Origin: a virus
Virus record (IMG/VR): IMGVR_UViG_3300042923_000179
Span: 1-44,522 of that record
DNA length: 44,522 nt
Direction: 5' to 3' (one strand)
Below, in pieces: positions 21,641 through 28,968 of this stretch. Each line of letters starts with the position of its first letter. Position 1 is the first letter of the stretch. The notes under the pieces are model-generated. The model was not told the origin of the DNA and searched no databases. It saw nothing but the letters and a program-made list of their open reading frames with translations. The translations under genes were made by a program, and so were the position numbers.

Positions 21641-22219
21641 CTAAAATTTTGCTTGAAGCTGAAGCTTGCGCTTGCGAAGCTCTAGCTCTTCACGCTCCAG
21701 CTCGTCGAGCTCGACAGCGAAGGCGCTGCGTGCACTAATCGACGTGGAGTCGTAGGCCGGAATATCGACCGCCGAGACGTCGTAAATCTTTTTGAACTTG
21801 ATGATGGAACGCGTGGACGTGTCCCGGTCGTAGCTCGATTCTTTGACGCTGAAGGCGAAGCTCATACGGTCGATGTACCCGCCACGAATTTCCTCGTGGA
21901 GCTGTCGACCTGCTTCCGTGCCTCCGACCTCGGCGCGGATATGGAGCCCTTCGCCGTCCGTCACGAGCTGGAGCGTGCTGTTACGCGTGCGGGCCATGAC
22001 TTTCCCGCTGTGATTGAAGTTGAAAATCACATCCGACATGTCGGCACCGTCGAACGCGCCGCGCTTGATGACTTCCATGTACTTTCGCCCCTCGTACTCG
22101 TAGAGGACGGTTGGCTTCTCGAAGTTGGCGGCGTACCCCTCGACGAACTTCTTGTCGCCTTCGCTCTCGGCGGCGCGGATCTCGAATTGTCGATAAATGC
22201 GGTCATTCTTTTGGGTCAT
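21641..22219 (-). CDS. HK97-family prohead protease, 192 aa
   Basis: MTQKNDRIYRQFEIRAAESE, FVEGYAANFEKPTVLYEYEG, EVIKRGAFDG, NFNHSGKVMARTRNSTLQL and IDRMSFAFSV show the U35/S78-like fold, with the catalytic His in NFNHSG and the Ser in DRMSFAF. It cleaves the capsid delta domain in prohead maturation. The start overlaps the portal end by 17 nt. The C-terminus is a short charged helix (ELEREELELRKRKLQLQ). About 136 bp without a gene separates it from the capsid gene; that gap shows only the capsid ribosome site and small hairpins. Confidence 0.95.
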   Translation of the reverse strand: MTQKNDRIYRQFEIRAAESEGDKKFVEGYAANFEKPTVLYEYEGRKYMEVIKRGAFDGADMSDVIFNFNHSGKVMARTRNSTLQLVTDGEGLHIRAEVGGTEAGRQLHEEIRGGYIDRMSFAFSVKESSYDRDTSTRSIIKFKKIYDVSAVDIPAYDSTSISARSAFAVELDELEREELELRKRKLQLQAKF

Positions 22220-23459
22220 CGTCTTCACCCTCCTTTGGTTTGGGCTTGTCTCCCGGCTTCGGCTTAGGCTTATCGCCTTCAGCGGTCGGCGCGGTATCAA
22301 GCCGTCGGATCAACTCATCGCCACCCGGTACGGGAGGCAGGTTGAACACTTCCAGCCAGCTATTAGGCGACATCGCGCCACGGTCGACCAGCGCCACGAG
22401 CTCCAGCTTCGTTTGTATGCTCGCGTATTGGAGACGGTTCGCCTCGAATATGATGCGATTGCCGCGCCGCTTCTCGCCGGGCGTAAATAGCTTCTCGGTG
22501 TATTCTAGGCTCATTTGAATCGCCATGGGCTCGATAACGGATTCGTAGAAGCTGTTCCACTCTTGTTCCGTGTACGTCGCGTTGATGATCTTCTCGTTGA
22601 GCCCGAAGAAGTTGTAAACCTTCTTGTCAATGAGCTCCATTTGCTTGGCGTCCATGATCTTAGGCTCGTACTTAAGCTCCTTGTATTCGGCCCGGGCATC
22701 GAGCGCCGCGACGCCGCCGGAATTGTTCACCGACATGTAGTCGGCGACAAAGTCTTCCTGCTGCTTCTTGAGGTCGGTAGCCTTGAGCATGGCCTCTTTA
22801 TATTGCAGGATGCCGCGAAGGTGCGCCGACTTCTTGATCGCGTTCGTGATCCCCTCGTCCGTCGTCTTGACGAGCGTCAGCAGCGGCGTCAGCACGCCGT
22901 CGTTAGCCTCGCCCCACAAGTCGTGGTTATAGAAGAAGTGCCGGAGATGAATGAGCGTCAGATATGGGACGGTGAGCTCTTGACCGCCGAAGAAGCGGAA
23001 CCGTGCATACAGCTCGCCACGCTCCCCGTTTTGCAGGAACTCCACCGAGGAGGCATTGATCGGGTACAGCCCTTGCAGGACTCGCCCGGTCTCGTCCCAG
23101 TGTGGATACACGAAAGCGTTGTTCTGCATGCGTAGCTGCGTGATTACCTTGTAATGGAACGAGAACGCGTCCATATAGGGGTTCGGCCGGACCGATAATA
23201 GGTATTCCACGTTGCCCGGCACGAGCTCCATATTGCTGCCGTCCTTGCCTCTGACGTGCTTCGCCTTCAGCTTCGCGCCGTTGGTCGCAATGGAATGCAC
23301 CGCGCCTCTGACGATGCCCACATCGTACGCTTCGCCCGTGTAGTTGCCGAAATTGGAGCTCCGACCGTCCAGCAGCTTCACGTAGGCCGCGCCGGATGGC
23401 GGCATCTTCTTGGGGCCAAAGAAGAGGTCATATAAGGATCTCAATTCGAAACGTGCCAA
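22203..23459 (-). CDS. portal protein, HK97 family, 418 aa
   Basis: SLYDLFFGPKK, VGIVRGAVHSIATNGAKLKA, LLSVRPNPYMDAFSFHYKVI, LRMQNNAFVYPHWDETGRV and KKVYNFFGLNEKIINATYTE follow the HK97-type portal in order. The dodecamer forms the vertex through which DNA enters and leaves. The start is TTG with GGGAGGTGATAGC upstream, a weak start for a low-copy protein. The C-terminus is a Lys-Pro-Gly tail (KPKPGDKPKPKEGEDDD), probably disordered. Confidence 0.96.
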   Translation of the reverse strand: MARFELRSLYDLFFGPKKMPPSGAAYVKLLDGRSSNFGNYTGEAYDVGIVRGAVHSIATNGAKLKAKHVRGKDGSNMELVPGNVEYLLSVRPNPYMDAFSFHYKVITQLRMQNNAFVYPHWDETGRVLQGLYPINASSVEFLQNGERGELYARFRFFGGQELTVPYLTLIHLRHFFYNHDLWGEANDGVLTPLLTLVKTTDEGITNAIKKSAHLRGILQYKEAMLKATDLKKQQEDFVADYMSVNNSGGVAALDARAEYKELKYEPKIMDAKQMELIDKKVYNFFGLNEKIINATYTEQEWNSFYESVIEPMAIQMSLEYTEKLFTPGEKRRGNRIIFEANRLQYASIQTKLELVALVDRGAMSPNSWLEVFNLPPVPGGDELIRRLDTAPTAEGDKPKPKPGDKPKPKEGEDDDPKE

Positions 23460-23472
23460 GCTATCACCTCCC

Positions 23473-25131
23473 TCATATGAGCGCTTCGTAGTCCGCCATG
23501 CGGTTGAAATAGACCGTATAGGCGATAATTAGCGCCACCGCGCCGTCAATCCGTTGGCGGCTGTTCTTGCCCTTTACGGGGCGTATGTTGTCGTTGTCGT
23601 CCCGCTTAATGGCTGTGTTCGTTAAGCACCATTTGAGCATGGGATTGTTGTTGTAGTTGATCCGCTTGGCCCCTAGATCGGCGGCAAGCTCCTTCATCGG
23701 CTGTGATAGCGTCTGAGCACCCTGTCGCACCTGTTCCATGTTGAACCCGGCGGCGATCATCTCGTCGATCCAATATTGACTATTCCATGGGTCATAGCCC
23801 ACCCAATACGGCGTGATGTCGTGCTCGTGGTGCATCTTGAGGAACCATGCCGTAACGTCCGAATAGTTGACCTTATTGCCCTCACATAGCGTTAAAAGAC
23901 CTCGTTCGGCCCATCTATCGTAGGGAATGCGGTCCTCTTTGACGCGTTTTTCGATGCCTTCCTTCGGCATGAAATATTGCTGAATGACATAGACCGTGTC
24001 GCTATCCGGGAGCCTTAGAAGGATATTGGCACACGTTAAGTCCGTTGTACTCGATAGGTCGGCCCCGCCGATCCCGTAAGAGCCGCGGAAGCGCTCCAGC
24101 TCGTGAACGTCCTCGTTGTTGATGTAGTCGAAGGTGAGCCACGTTCCTGTCACCGTCTCCCGGATGTTGAAATCCTTCGTCAGAACGGTCGGCAGGAAGT
24201 CCGGGTCGTTCTTGGCCCGCTCCACGTTAAGCGCCAGCTCCTCGCGGCTCTTGATCGTGCCAAGTCCGGGATTCGCTTTCTCCCAACAAGCCGGGTCGGT
24301 CCATTCCGCCTTGTCGTCCAGCTCGTAAATGAAGGCTAGGAATCTATCATCGTCGACGCCGTCGTTAGCCGCACCGTCTAGCACGCGGCAGGCGTAGTCG
24401 TAAATAGAATCATAGATTGACTCGCGTACGAAGCCCGCCGTCGTGATCATGTCAAGGAGCGGTTGCCTACGCGCCGTCATGGATTGCTTCAAAACGTCGT
24501 ATAGGTTACGGTCCTTGATGGCGTGCAGCTCGTCAATAATGATGTTGTGCGCATTCAGACCGTCGAGGCTGTTCGAATCGGAGCTTAGGGGCTCGAACTT
24601 CGAATAGAGCGCCGCGCAATAGAGGTCCGTCTTGCGCTTCTTGATATGCTTGGCGAGCACGGGTGACTGAGAGACCATGTTGAGCGTCTCGCTGAATACA
24701 ATCCGAGCTTGGTCGCGCTTCGTGGCGGCACTATAGACCTCGGAACCGCCCTCGCCGTCGCCAATCATCATGTACGCGCCTGTGCCGGATTTCTCGGTCG
24801 ACTTGCCGTTCTTCCGCCCGACGACCGTCAGCACCTCGCGGCAGCGTCTCATGCCTGTGTCCTTATGTACGAAACCGTAAATCGCTTGCAGCTTAGACTT
24901 TTGGAAGAGCTCCAGCCGTACAGGCTTGCCAAACCATTCGCCCTTCGAGTGCTTACAGAAGGACTCGATGAATTCGATCGGATTGTTTGCTGCTCTCTCG
25001 TCAAAAACCCACGGGTCGCGTGGGTTATCTAGCTCATATATAATTTTGGAGTATTGTTGGATCAGCCGCTTACAAGCTGCGACCTCGCCCGAGACGATCT
25101 TCCCCCAATACTCCCGGATATATTGACCCAT
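23473..25131 (-). CDS. terL: terminase large subunit, 552 aa
   Basis: ATPase motifs: GRKNGKST at about residue 108 (Walker A variant typical of the phage terminase_1 group) and NIIIDELHAI at about 200 (Walker B). The C-terminal RNase H-like nuclease starts GIGGADLSSTTDLTC near 350, with its Asp residues. The enzyme packages and cuts DNA at the portal. Lineage typical of HNH-associated cos phages of Firmicutes. ATG start three bases after the small terminase stop. Confidence 0.96.
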   Translation of the reverse strand: MGQYIREYWGKIVSGEVAACKRLIQQYSKIIYELDNPRDPWVFDERAANNPIEFIESFCKHSKGEWFGKPVRLELFQKSKLQAIYGFVHKDTGMRRCREVLTVVGRKNGKSTEKSGTGAYMMIGDGEGGSEVYSAATKRDQARIVFSETLNMVSQSPVLAKHIKKRKTDLYCAALYSKFEPLSSDSNSLDGLNAHNIIIDELHAIKDRNLYDVLKQSMTARRQPLLDMITTAGFVRESIYDSIYDYACRVLDGAANDGVDDDRFLAFIYELDDKAEWTDPACWEKANPGLGTIKSREELALNVERAKNDPDFLPTVLTKDFNIRETVTGTWLTFDYINNEDVHELERFRGSYGIGGADLSSTTDLTCANILLRLPDSDTVYVIQQYFMPKEGIEKRVKEDRIPYDRWAERGLLTLCEGNKVNYSDVTAWFLKMHHEHDITPYWVGYDPWNSQYWIDEMIAAGFNMEQVRQGAQTLSQPMKELAADLGAKRINYNNNPMLKWCLTNTAIKRDDNDNIRPVKGKNSRQRIDGAVALIIAYTVYFNRMADYEALI

Positions 25132-25134
25132 AGG

Positions 25135-25656
25135 CTACGCCTGCTTTCTAGCAAGGAATGCGGCGAGCTCGTCTTTCGTTTCTTCCGGCTTCGCCTCGGC
25201 ACGCTTGGCGGTTGCCTGCTCCCGCAGCGCTTCGGCTTCGGCCTTCTTCGCTCCAGCCAGCTCGGCGGTCGCCTTTGCCTGCTTGTCCGCGATCGTCGCC
25301 TGCTTCTTCGCGATGGCGTTCCGCTCCGCCTCGACCTTCAGATCGTTTAGCAGCTTCCAGCTCGATTGAAAATTCTTGACGAGCGTATTATAGAGCGTCG
25401 CGGCGGGCTTGGCCCGGGCGAACTCCGTCCCGTATTCCGATTGCTTGTACATCTCCGTCATGGACCCGTCGCCTATCTCGATCTCTCGCTCAAGGTTCTT
25501 TAGCTGGATCGTCATGAAGGCCACGCGCTCGATCAGAGGATCGGCGAGCTTGATTCGTTCCGCTGGTACGGCGGGCGTCATCTTGAGCTTGCGCTGGATG
25601 TTCGCCACCTCGATTAGTACGAGCTCGCGGTCGGTTGCGTCGTCTTCCATCCCCAT
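25135..25656 (-). CDS. terS: terminase small subunit, 173 aa
   Basis: Immediately upstream of terL. The N-terminal region (VLIEVANIQRKLKM ... LADPLIERVAFMTIQLKNLE) is helical and the C-terminal half is an Ala-Lys-Glu coiled coil (ATIADKQAKATAELAGAKKAE). This layout fits P27-like small terminases, which recognise the packaging site. The ATG at 25654-25656 with GGGAGGGCGG is preferred; ATGs at 25650 and 25680 are alternatives. Confidence 0.85.
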   Translation of the reverse strand: MGMEDDATDRELVLIEVANIQRKLKMTPAVPAERIKLADPLIERVAFMTIQLKNLEREIEIGDGSMTEMYKQSEYGTEFARAKPAATLYNTLVKNFQSSWKLLNDLKVEAERNAIAKKQATIADKQAKATAELAGAKKAEAEALREQATAKRAEAKPEETKDELAAFLARKQA

Positions 25657-25680
25657 GGTCAACCGCCCTCCCTCTCCCAT

Positions 25681-25902
25681 TTTTTGGATATTCCTGTCCT
25701 ACGCTTTTACCAAATTTTGGATACCCGTCGCACCCGCACCCGTCACCTTTGGCGAAATCCCGTGGAGGGGTTTTTGCAGGAGGGCGCGCGGTATTCCAAA
25801 AGTTGCCTTGCCCCTAAGTGAAGGGGGGCACTTACCTAAAGTAAGCAACTTACCGACTGGTTAGTGACTTACAATAGGTTAGTGCCGAGGCAACTCGTCC
25901 AC
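25681..25902. other. non-coding 222 bp between terS and HNH, candidate cos/terminase-binding region
   Basis: No supported gene. It holds ACTTAC three times (25830, 25848, 25867; spacing 18 and 19 bp), ACTAACC-type repeats, TTGGATA twice plus an inverted TATTCCAA, a TGCCCC/GGGGCA hairpin, and a GC-only core (GCGCGC near 25784). Repeats beside a GC-rich core, between HNH and terS genes, are what a cos site would look like. No cleavage position can be read from sequence alone. Confidence 0.5.
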
Positions 25903-26241
25903 TCATTCATAATTGCTGCGTTCTCGTCCCACCTTGATCACGTTGCCGTCTGCATCGAATCCCACACCTTGCACCGTAGCCTCTAGCAAGCCCATATGTT
26001 CAGCATTGTGGCAAGCTAGACACACATACTCAAGGTTACTGTGATTCAAGGCAATGCGTGCATCCGTATGATTGGCCTCCGTGAGTCGCACCTTGTGATG
26101 CACGATGTACCCAAGCTCGGGACAACGCTCGCACTTCCCATCTACCCGCTTGGCGATGAACGATGCTCTGCACATCTTCCACGCTTTGGATTGATAGAAG
26201 CGCTCGCGCCATGTCCTAGGCTTCTTTGGTTGGTTCGGCAT
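25903..26241 (-). CDS. HNH endonuclease, 112 aa
   Basis: WRERFYQSKAWKMCRASFIA, CERCPELGYIVHHKVRLTEA, NLEYVCLACHNAEH: a classical HNH domain with two CxxC zinc pairs, the HH catalytic dyad and the final N...H. In HK97-type phages such a gene next to terS helps terminase nick at cos. It overlaps the Tad2-like gene by 26 nt. The alternative role of a homing endonuclease is less likely given its position. Confidence 0.93.
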   Translation of the reverse strand: MPNQPKKPRTWRERFYQSKAWKMCRASFIAKRVDGKCERCPELGYIVHHKVRLTEANHTDARIALNHSNLEYVCLACHNAEHMGLLEATVQGVGFDADGNVIKVGRERSNYE

Positions 26242-26473
26242 TCGGCTTGTCCACTTCGTACCAGTCTTCAGCGAATTGATCCTCAGCGCTTATGTAGACG
26301 AATCCGATAACATCGCCATCAGCCTGCACGCTCATGAACTTCCCTCTGTGTGCCATGATGACCAGCTCGGGATTCGCTTGACGTGCTACCCACGATCCTG
26401 TGGCAACCCGCTTCAGCACCTCACCGAAACCGAATGTTGTTGTTTCCGGCTTTTCCGTTTTGTTTCTCGTCAT
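26216..26473 (-). CDS. Tad2-like (DUF2829) candidate anti-Thoeris protein, 85 aa
   Basis: MTRNKTEKPETTTFGFGEVL, VLKRVATGSWVARQANPEL, then a short beta region (VIMAHRGKFMSVQADGDVIGF) and a terminal FAEDWYEVD. The 'F.e.L..l..G.wVaR ... (L/F)AeDW' frame is the DUF2829 signature. Tad2 proteins of this family sequester the cyclic ADP-ribose derivative made by Thoeris and block the defence. The canonical 'W' after the R is replaced by Q here, so binding may differ. The start was chosen because GGGAGGG lies just upstream and inside the longer ORF. First gene after a strong promoter. Confidence 0.7.
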   Translation of the reverse strand: MTRNKTEKPETTTFGFGEVLKRVATGSWVARQANPELVIMAHRGKFMSVQADGDVIGFVYISAEDQFAEDWYEVDKPNAEPTKEA

Positions 26474-26514
26474 ACCCGTACCCTCCCGCATGAGTGAGTC
26501 TATCAGTTACCGCG

Positions 26515-26544
26515 ATTCTACCATGCGATTGGAAGACTTGTCTA
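26515..26544 (-). promoter_or_regulatory. promoter for the Tad2-HNH-structural operon
   Basis: Minus strand: TAGACA (26544-26539), 18 bp, then TAGAAT (26520-26515) with an extended -10 TG. Predicted start near 26508, about 35 bases before the Tad2-like ATG. The best-looking promoter upstream of the structural genes. Confidence 0.75.
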
Positions 26545-26546
26545 GT

Positions 26547-26819
26547 TCATCTTTCGATATCGACGCCTAGCAATTCTTTGAATTCGACATTGCCCACGCT
26601 GACCTGTTCCATGCCGTCCCAATCCGCCCTTATCTCGGCCGCTTTGGCATTGACCTCGGCCCTCTTCTTCGGCGTCAGAACGATACTCATGGCTTCGTCA
26701 TAGTGCCGCATAGCCGCTGCATACGCCTTCGAGTGCAGCAGGTTCATGGCCTTCCAGAAGCGCTCACTGGTTAGCGTCTTCAGCTTTTGAAACGTTCTCC
26801 GTTGTTGTTCCGGCGTCAT
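26547..26819 (-). CDS. small helical hypothetical protein, 90 aa
   Basis: MTPEQQRRTFQKLKTLTSER, chosen because the ATG forms ATGA with the upstream stop. Mainly helical (FWKAMNLLHSKAYAAAMRHY, KKRAEVNAKAAEIRADW) with a short acidic end (FKELLGVDIER). Last gene of the early/replication block, before the late promoter. No family recognised. Confidence 0.7.
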   Translation of the reverse strand: MTPEQQRRTFQKLKTLTSERFWKAMNLLHSKAYAAAMRHYDEAMSIVLTPKKRAEVNAKAAEIRADWDGMEQVSVGNVEFKELLGVDIER

Positions 26820-27001
26820 CGCTTTGCCACCTCCACGTAATAGCCATTCACGAATACATGCCCGACCGCGTTCGTCTCGACGGATTGAATCTTGCGTATC
26901 TGTCCTCTCGTCCCGTCTTTGAACGTGTACGTATCGCCGACAGCACACCGAAAGCCTTTCGTCACCTGCAATCGAAACCCCTTGTAGCCCTCGTTACCCA
27001 C
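26816..27001 (-). CDS. small beta-rich hypothetical protein, 61 aa
   Basis: GTG start overlapping the SNF2 stop by 8 nt, with GGAGGTGCGTCGAG ahead. KGFRLQVTKGFRCAVGDTYT, DGTRGQIRKIQSVETNAVGH and a final strand (VFVNGYYVEV) read like a small SH3/KOW-type barrel. Such barrels often bind nucleic acid; no specific family. Confidence 0.7.
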   Translation of the reverse strand: MGNEGYKGFRLQVTKGFRCAVGDTYTFKDGTRGQIRKIQSVETNAVGHVFVNGYYVEVAKR

Positions 27002-28367
27002 CTCGACGCACCTCCTCGATTTCTGCTTTCACCGCTGCCATTAGCCCGTTCTGCGTTTCCTCTTTCTCCTCTAGCGCCTTGATAACCGACATGTCCATCG
27101 TGCCAGTAGCCGCGATGCGGTGAATAAAGACGCTCCGCGATTGCCCTTGTCGGTGAACCCGTGCGTTGGCCTGCAAATACTCCTCTAGGCTCCATGTCAT
27201 GTCAAACCATATGACGTGCTGACAGCTCGAATCCTGTAGGTTGAGCCCGTGACCCGCGCTCTTAGGATGCAGCAGCAGAAGCGGGATCTCGTCGTTATTC
27301 CATGCCGCTATGTCCTCGTTGCTCTGTGCGCCCTTCCGCAGCGTTCTCGCATGCTTGAAGCGGGCGACAAGCCGTTCATAGCTGTGGATGAAGTTATAAA
27401 ACACCATGACGGGCTTCCCTTGCGCTGCCTCGATCAGCTCCTCCAGCACGTCAAGCTTTTGGTCGTGGATATTCTTGACGACGCGATCCTCGGCGTAGAC
27501 CGATCCCGAAGCCATTTGCAGCAGCTTATTGCTCAGTACCGCCGCCGTAGTCGCCACGACATCGGCGTCGACGAATGGCAGCAGCATATCCCGCTTCATG
27601 CGCTTGTACTTCTCCCGCGCCTCGGGCTCCAGCTCGACAGGCACCGTCCGCTCGATCTTCGGCGGAAGCGTAAGCCAGTCTTCGGCCTTCATGCTGACCG
27701 TGATGTCGCCTAGCGCCTCGTAAATGCGTTCCTCGGCCTCCTCCTTCTGGTAGAACGTCGTATGCTGGTTTTTCGTCCGGCTGTTGAAATATCGATCCCG
27801 GAAGGCTGTCATCGTCCTCCCAAGCCGCTCCCCTTGGTCCAGCAGGTAGATCGGAGCCCATAAATCCATGAGACCATTCGGTGCAGGCGTACCCGTCAAG
27901 GCGATCAGTCGCTTGATAAAAGGCCGGACGCGCCGCAACGCCTTGAAGCGTTTCGAGTTGTGATTTTTAAAGCTAGACGACTCGTCGATAACGACCGTGT
28001 CATAGTCCCACTTGCTGCCGAGCTCTTGCACCAACCATTCGACGTTCTCCCGGTTGACGATCCAGATATCCGCCTGCTGCTTGATCGCGGCCCGACGTTC
28101 CTTCACGCTGCCGAGGATGCTTGCGATGCGTAGATGCTTGAGATGGTCCCACTTATTGACCTCACGGGCCCATGTGTCCTGTGCGACCCGAAGAGGGGCG
28201 ATGACCAGCACCTTGGAACTCAGGAAGTAGTCATACAGCAACAGGTCGACCGCCGTAAGCGTGCTTACCGTCTTCCCGAGGCCCATCTCAAGGAATAGCC
28301 CGATATGTGGCGTGTCGATGATCCGCTCCGTGGCGTACGCTTGATAGTCATGCGCGACGTACCTCAT
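26994..28367 (-). CDS. SNF2-type DEAD/H helicase, 457 aa
   Basis: SF2 helicase of the SNF2/Rad54-like phage group. Motif I is FLEMGLGKTVSTL (about 28-40), the DEAH-equivalent is VVIDESSSFKN (about 126-136) and motif III is ALTGTPAPNG. Motifs V and VI are HGLNLQDSSCQHVIWF and ANARVHRQGQS. In this cassette (PolA-DUF2800-DUF2815-VapE-VRR_NUC-SNF2) it probably remodels replication forks or recombination intermediates. It overlaps VRR_NUC by 4 nt. Confidence 0.95.
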   Translation of the reverse strand: MRYVAHDYQAYATERIIDTPHIGLFLEMGLGKTVSTLTAVDLLLYDYFLSSKVLVIAPLRVAQDTWAREVNKWDHLKHLRIASILGSVKERRAAIKQQADIWIVNRENVEWLVQELGSKWDYDTVVIDESSSFKNHNSKRFKALRRVRPFIKRLIALTGTPAPNGLMDLWAPIYLLDQGERLGRTMTAFRDRYFNSRTKNQHTTFYQKEEAEERIYEALGDITVSMKAEDWLTLPPKIERTVPVELEPEAREKYKRMKRDMLLPFVDADVVATTAAVLSNKLLQMASGSVYAEDRVVKNIHDQKLDVLEELIEAAQGKPVMVFYNFIHSYERLVARFKHARTLRKGAQSNEDIAAWNNDEIPLLLLHPKSAGHGLNLQDSSCQHVIWFDMTWSLEEYLQANARVHRQGQSRSVFIHRIAATGTMDMSVIKALEEKEETQNGLMAAVKAEIEEVRRGG

Positions 28368-28654
28368 GTCATCCTCTCGATGCGTCGAACGAATTCGTCG
28401 ATGTCCGACTCCGACGCCAGCACATAAACGTCATGGCCTTTCTCGCCTAGCTTCTTGATCATGTGCTCCTGCAACGGGTGTAGCGATCCTCCCGGCGCTT
28501 TCATCTCGACGAACGCAATGTTGCCATCCGGCAGGATGACAATCCGATCCGGCACGCCTCTCGTTCCCGGACTCACCCACTTGAGCGCGAACCCGCCTAG
28601 CTCACGCTGCACCCTTCGCACCAATATCTTCTCTAACCTCGACTCTTCCGCCAT
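28364..28654 (-). CDS. VRR_NUC nuclease, 96 aa
   Basis: MAEESRLEKILVRRVQRELG, WVSPGTRGVPDRIVILPDG and IAFVEMKAPGGSLHPLQEHMI are the compact VRR_NUC fold: PD...(D/E)xK with the catalytic PDR and VEMKAP. Resolves or nicks branched DNA. A longer start at 28711 has an AGGGGTG site, but it adds 19 unusual residues over an inverted repeat (28699-28716), so the shorter start is preferred. Overlaps SNF2 in ATGA coupling. Confidence 0.9.
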   Translation of the reverse strand: MAEESRLEKILVRRVQRELGGFALKWVSPGTRGVPDRIVILPDGNIAFVEMKAPGGSLHPLQEHMIKKLGEKGHDVYVLASESDIDEFVRRIERMT

Positions 28655-28740
28655 GACTCTATCATCCTCTCGAATTTGAATATCGGGCGTATGGCATATG
28701 CGTACGCGCATATATAGGGCACCCCTATTTAACGTACTTT

Positions 28741-28968
28741 TTGTTACGTTATATCCTAATCCTGTTACAACTAACCGCCAAAATAGCCCCTTTATATTTT
28801 ACTCTATTTTATCTGTCCTATCTGCCATATTAATGGTTAATACCTTGGTATGACTGGGTTTTTGGTATGGCAGATGATATGGCAGATGATAGGACAGATA
28901 AAATTTATCTGCCATAGTGTGTGGCAGATGATCTGCCCTATGCCATACGGTCTGCCATATCATCTGCC
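28741..28968. other. candidate replication origin: iterons and AT-rich segment
   Basis: Between primase-helicase and VRR_NUC. The GGCAGAT/ATCTGCC heptamer occurs ten times, some copies with one mismatch. Starts are at 28811, 28820, 28869, 28881, 28893, 28907, 28923, 28931, 28950 and 28962, in both orientations. They include a perfect palindrome GGCAGAT-G-ATCTGCC and CAGATAAA-A-TTTATCTG. The adjacent 28741-28810 is AT-rich with few G-C runs. Iterons plus an AT-rich unwinding segment beside a primase gene are what an origin looks like. They might instead be operators of the VRR_NUC/SNF2 operon; a possible promoter (AGGACA-N17-TATAAA on the minus strand) lies within. Confidence 0.65.
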
